A stretch of 25,884 nt of DNA. Origin: Bacillota bacterium. GTDB taxonomy: Bacteria; Bacillota; Clostridia; Lachnospirales; Cellulosilyticaceae. The stretch spans positions 1 to 25,884 of the forward strand of contig JAEYPM010000075.1 in assembly GCA_023410675.1 (NCBI GenBank). Direction: 5' to 3'. Below the pieces are notes generated by a model, which saw only the letters and a list, made by a program, of their open reading frames with translations, made no database searches and had not been told where the DNA came from. The translations under genes were made by a program, and so were the position numbers. Positions 24,294 through 25,884 of the stretch are shown here, piece after piece. How positions within the stretch are numbered: position 1 is the stretch's first letter; every line of letters starts with the position of its first letter.

Positions 24294-25301
24294 TTATAGC
24301 AAAATAATACTATTCTTTTCACACTCAGCAATCATATCATCTGGCCAAATAGAGGCTTGAACTTCTCCAATATGTGCTTTTTGTAAAAAATACATACAAA
24401 TTCTTGACTGTCCAATTCCCCCTCCTACTGTGTAAGGGAGCTGCTTATTAAGTATTTTTTTATGAAAATCCATACTTAGTCTATCTTCACAGTCTCTTAT
24501 TTTAAGTTGTTTTACAAGGGTATCTTCATCTACTCTTATACCCATAGAAGATAATTCAAAAGCACAGTCTAAAGTTGGATTCCAAAATAGAATATCTCCA
24601 TTTAGTTCCCAATCATCATAGTCAGGTGCTCTTCCATCATGTTTCTCACCATTTGAAAGTTCTCCTCCGATTTTCATAACAAATACAGCTTTCTTTTCTT
24701 TACAAAATGCATTTTCTCTTTCTTTAGATGTTAAGTCTGGGTACATGTCCAATAGTTCTTGAGAAGTAACGAATGTAATCTTATCAGGTAATAATTTATC
24801 TAAGACTGGGTATTCATCTACAATAAATTTCTCTGTTTTCAAGAAAGCGTTATAAATTTTCTTAACTGTTTGCTTTAGAAATTCTTCTGTCCTCATCTCT
24901 CTAGTTATTACTTTTTCCCAATCCCATTGATCCACATAAATAGAATGTAAATTATCTAATTCCTCATCCCTTCTGATTGCATTCATATCTGTGTATAATC
25001 CCTCGTTAACAGAAAATTGATATCTAGCTAATGCCATCCTCTTCCATTTTGCCAAAGAATGTACTATTTCTACTTGGCTCCCCCCATCATCTAGAACATC
25101 AAACCGCACTGGTCTTTCTACACCATTTAAATTATCATTTAAGCCTGTTTGTGGTTTTACAAATAAAGGTGCAGAAACCCTTGTGAGATAAAGCTCATAT
25201 GCGAGTGCACTTTCAAAATAGTCTTTTAATTTTTTTATTGCAACCTCTGTGTCTCTTAGTCCAAGTTTAGGTTTATACTCTTTTGGTAATAGTAGTTTCA
25301 T
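24294..25301 (-). CDS. asnA: Aspartate-ammonia ligase (asparagine synthetase A)
   Basis: A 335-residue enzyme (E. coli AsnA has 330) that makes asparagine from aspartate, ammonia and ATP. It shares the class II aminoacyl-tRNA synthetase fold. Family blocks are visible in order: YLTRVSAPLFV (39-49), GLNDNLNGVERPV (53-65), KWKRMALARY (85-94), AIRRDEELDNLHSIYVDQWDWE near 108-129, and the C-terminal GGGIGQSRICMYFLQKAHIGEVQASIWP, which carries the motif-3-like Arg. The start ATG at 25301 follows GGAGG. The T-box leader upstream with an Asn codon fits a response to uncharged tRNA-Asn, that is, to asparagine shortage. Confidence 0.96.
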   Translation of the reverse strand: MKLLLPKEYKPKLGLRDTEVAIKKLKDYFESALAYELYLTRVSAPLFVKPQTGLNDNLNGVERPVRFDVLDDGGSQVEIVHSLAKWKRMALARYQFSVNEGLYTDMNAIRRDEELDNLHSIYVDQWDWEKVITREMRTEEFLKQTVKKIYNAFLKTEKFIVDEYPVLDKLLPDKITFVTSQELLDMYPDLTSKERENAFCKEKKAVFVMKIGGELSNGEKHDGRAPDYDDWELNGDILFWNPTLDCAFELSSMGIRVDEDTLVKQLKIRDCEDRLSMDFHKKILNKQLPYTVGGGIGQSRICMYFLQKAHIGEVQASIWPDDMIAECEKNSIILL

Positions 25302-25354
25302 AAAAATTCCTCCTAATCATTTTATTAATTTTATTACAAAAATATATATACAAA

Positions 25355-25672
25355 CTAAAAAATCCTCCATCTCCTATACAAGGGACGAAGGATAACTCGC
25401 GGTACCACCCTAATTGACTTAAGAAATAAGTCCTCTCACTAACGTACAGATATAGTATAGTATATAGTATATTTAAAATACATATGCCATATACTGCATT
25501 TTCGATACGTTTTAGATATAACGGTCTAATGCCGTCTAAGCCTACTCAGTATTTCCCTTTCGGTTAGAAACTCCAAGATGTTCTTCGGTTAATGCCTTAC
25601 TACCGATTTTCAGCTTCCTCGGCTCTCTGAAAAAGTTTAGCAATAACTTACTCTTCTTATCATCGTCTTTAT
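25355..25672 (-). promoter_or_regulatory. T-box riboswitch, Asn specifier, controlling asnA
   Basis: A complete T-box leader read on the minus strand. The 5' end carries GACGATGATAAGAAGAGTA. Stem I includes CAGAGAGCCGAGGAAGCTG, as in T-box apical regions, and the specifier context GAACATCTTGGAG, where AAC (25582-25580) is the Asn codon. A Stem IIA/B-type pseudoknot is visible: ACGG/CCGT with a TTAG loop that can pair with CTAA downstream. AACGTT-type arms (TACGTT 25506-25511, AACGTA 25441-25446) enclose an AT-rich Stem III. The T-box sequence AGGGTGGTACCGCG (25411-25398) is followed by the terminator. Uncharged tRNA-Asn would favour the antiterminator and switch asnA on. The Asn codon agreeing with the downstream gene supports the specifier choice. 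Confidence 0.94.
25357..25393 (-). terminator. T-box attenuator terminator
   Basis: On the minus strand, ATCCTTCGTCCC and the later GGAGATGGAGGAT form a long stem with G-U pairs, directly followed by TTTTTT (25362-25357). It begins just after the T-box sequence and competes with the antiterminator, as the class requires. Confidence 0.88.
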
Positions 25673-25702
25673 TATCATTTATTATTGATATTTATATGTT
25701 GG

Positions 25703-25731
25703 ATTATAATTTGTTTATCTAAAGTTGTCAA
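25703..25731 (-). promoter_or_regulatory. Consensus SigA promoter of asnA
   Basis: The minus strand reads TTGACA (25731-25726), a 17-base spacer and TATAAT (25708-25703), both exact consensus hexamers with ideal spacing. Strong constitutive initiation fits control by attenuation in the T-box that starts about 30 bases downstream. Confidence 0.9.
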
Positions 25732-25771
25732 TATCCTTTTCAGTTTATCTTCTTTATATGTGATTCAAAAG

Positions 25772-25808
25772 TGAAAATGTCCTCACGTACCACAAATGAA
25801 AATGTCCT
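25772..25808. repeat. Direct repeats, possible insertion-sequence end at the window edge
   Basis: TGAAAATGTCCT occurs at 25772-25783 and again at 25797-25808, 25 bases apart. Repeated short motifs at this spacing are typical of ends of IS21-like elements, where the transposase binds several sites, and the region lies just outside the asnA promoter. An ATG at 25834 opens a frame that runs to the window end (17 codons) without a visible ribosome site; I do not call it a gene. The element type cannot be confirmed from what is visible. Confidence 0.45.
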
Positions 25809-25884
25809 TTTATGCCGAGAAAACTTGTTGATAATGAGTGAGCCATTAGGTATGCTGTTATGCCATATGGCTGTACTTACAAGG

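Noticed and set aside
25834..25884. Partial coding region at the right edge
   Set aside because: Only 17 codons are visible, with no ribosome site and no recognisable motif; not enough to call a gene.

Overview
The window comes from a low-GC, anaerobic, spore-forming Clostridia-type Firmicute. The evidence is the AT-rich DNA, AGGAGG-type ribosome sites with several GTG/TTG starts, a class III (oxygen-sensitive) ribonucleotide reductase, a T-box leader, and a SleC/Csp spore-germination locus. Lachnospirales would fit, but the sequence alone does not fix the genus. No tRNA, rRNA, CRISPR array or complete mobile element was seen.

Layout. (1) 1-2130, minus strand: a two-gene operon of a NifU/IscU-like Fe-S scaffold protein and a GGGtGRT-family protein of unknown function, with a near-consensus SigA promoter and a terminator. 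(2) 2266-5133, minus: an exported M16C (insulinase/PreP-like) metalloprotease. (3) 5412-6731, plus: sleC, the spore cortex-lytic enzyme zymogen, with its own terminator. (4) 6899-11295, minus: a tightly overlapping ABC operon (ATPase, large membrane-anchored COG1361-like surface protein, FtsX/MacB-type permease), behind a promoter whose -35 lies inside a TetR-operator-like palindrome. (5) 11476-18963, minus: four consecutive Csp-type subtilisin-like genes. (6) 19064-20605, minus: an alpha/beta hydrolase and a DnaQ-type exonuclease. (7) 20891-23673, plus: nrdDG behind two NrdR-box-like sites. (8) 23764-25731, minus: asnA under a T-box with an AAC (Asn) specifier, then a YdcZ-like small membrane protein. 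(9) The right edge carries two 12-bp direct repeats resembling the end of an insertion sequence.

The most interesting part is regions 3 and 5. In Clostridium perfringens and C. difficile, Csp proteins cleave and thereby activate pro-SleC, and catalytically dead Csps act in germinant signalling. Here four Csp-like proteins are encoded in a row. The first has lost the catalytic Ser (Gly in its place). The second has lost Asp, His, Ser and the oxyanion Asn, and carries an N-terminal extension that looks like the collapsed remnant of another subtilase. The third and fourth keep a full triad. sleC and the csp operon are separated by the ABC operon and lie on opposite strands, but both are preceded by the same CATATAGT sequence, close to a sporulation sigma-E-type -10. 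This suggests, but does not prove, co-expression in the mother cell.
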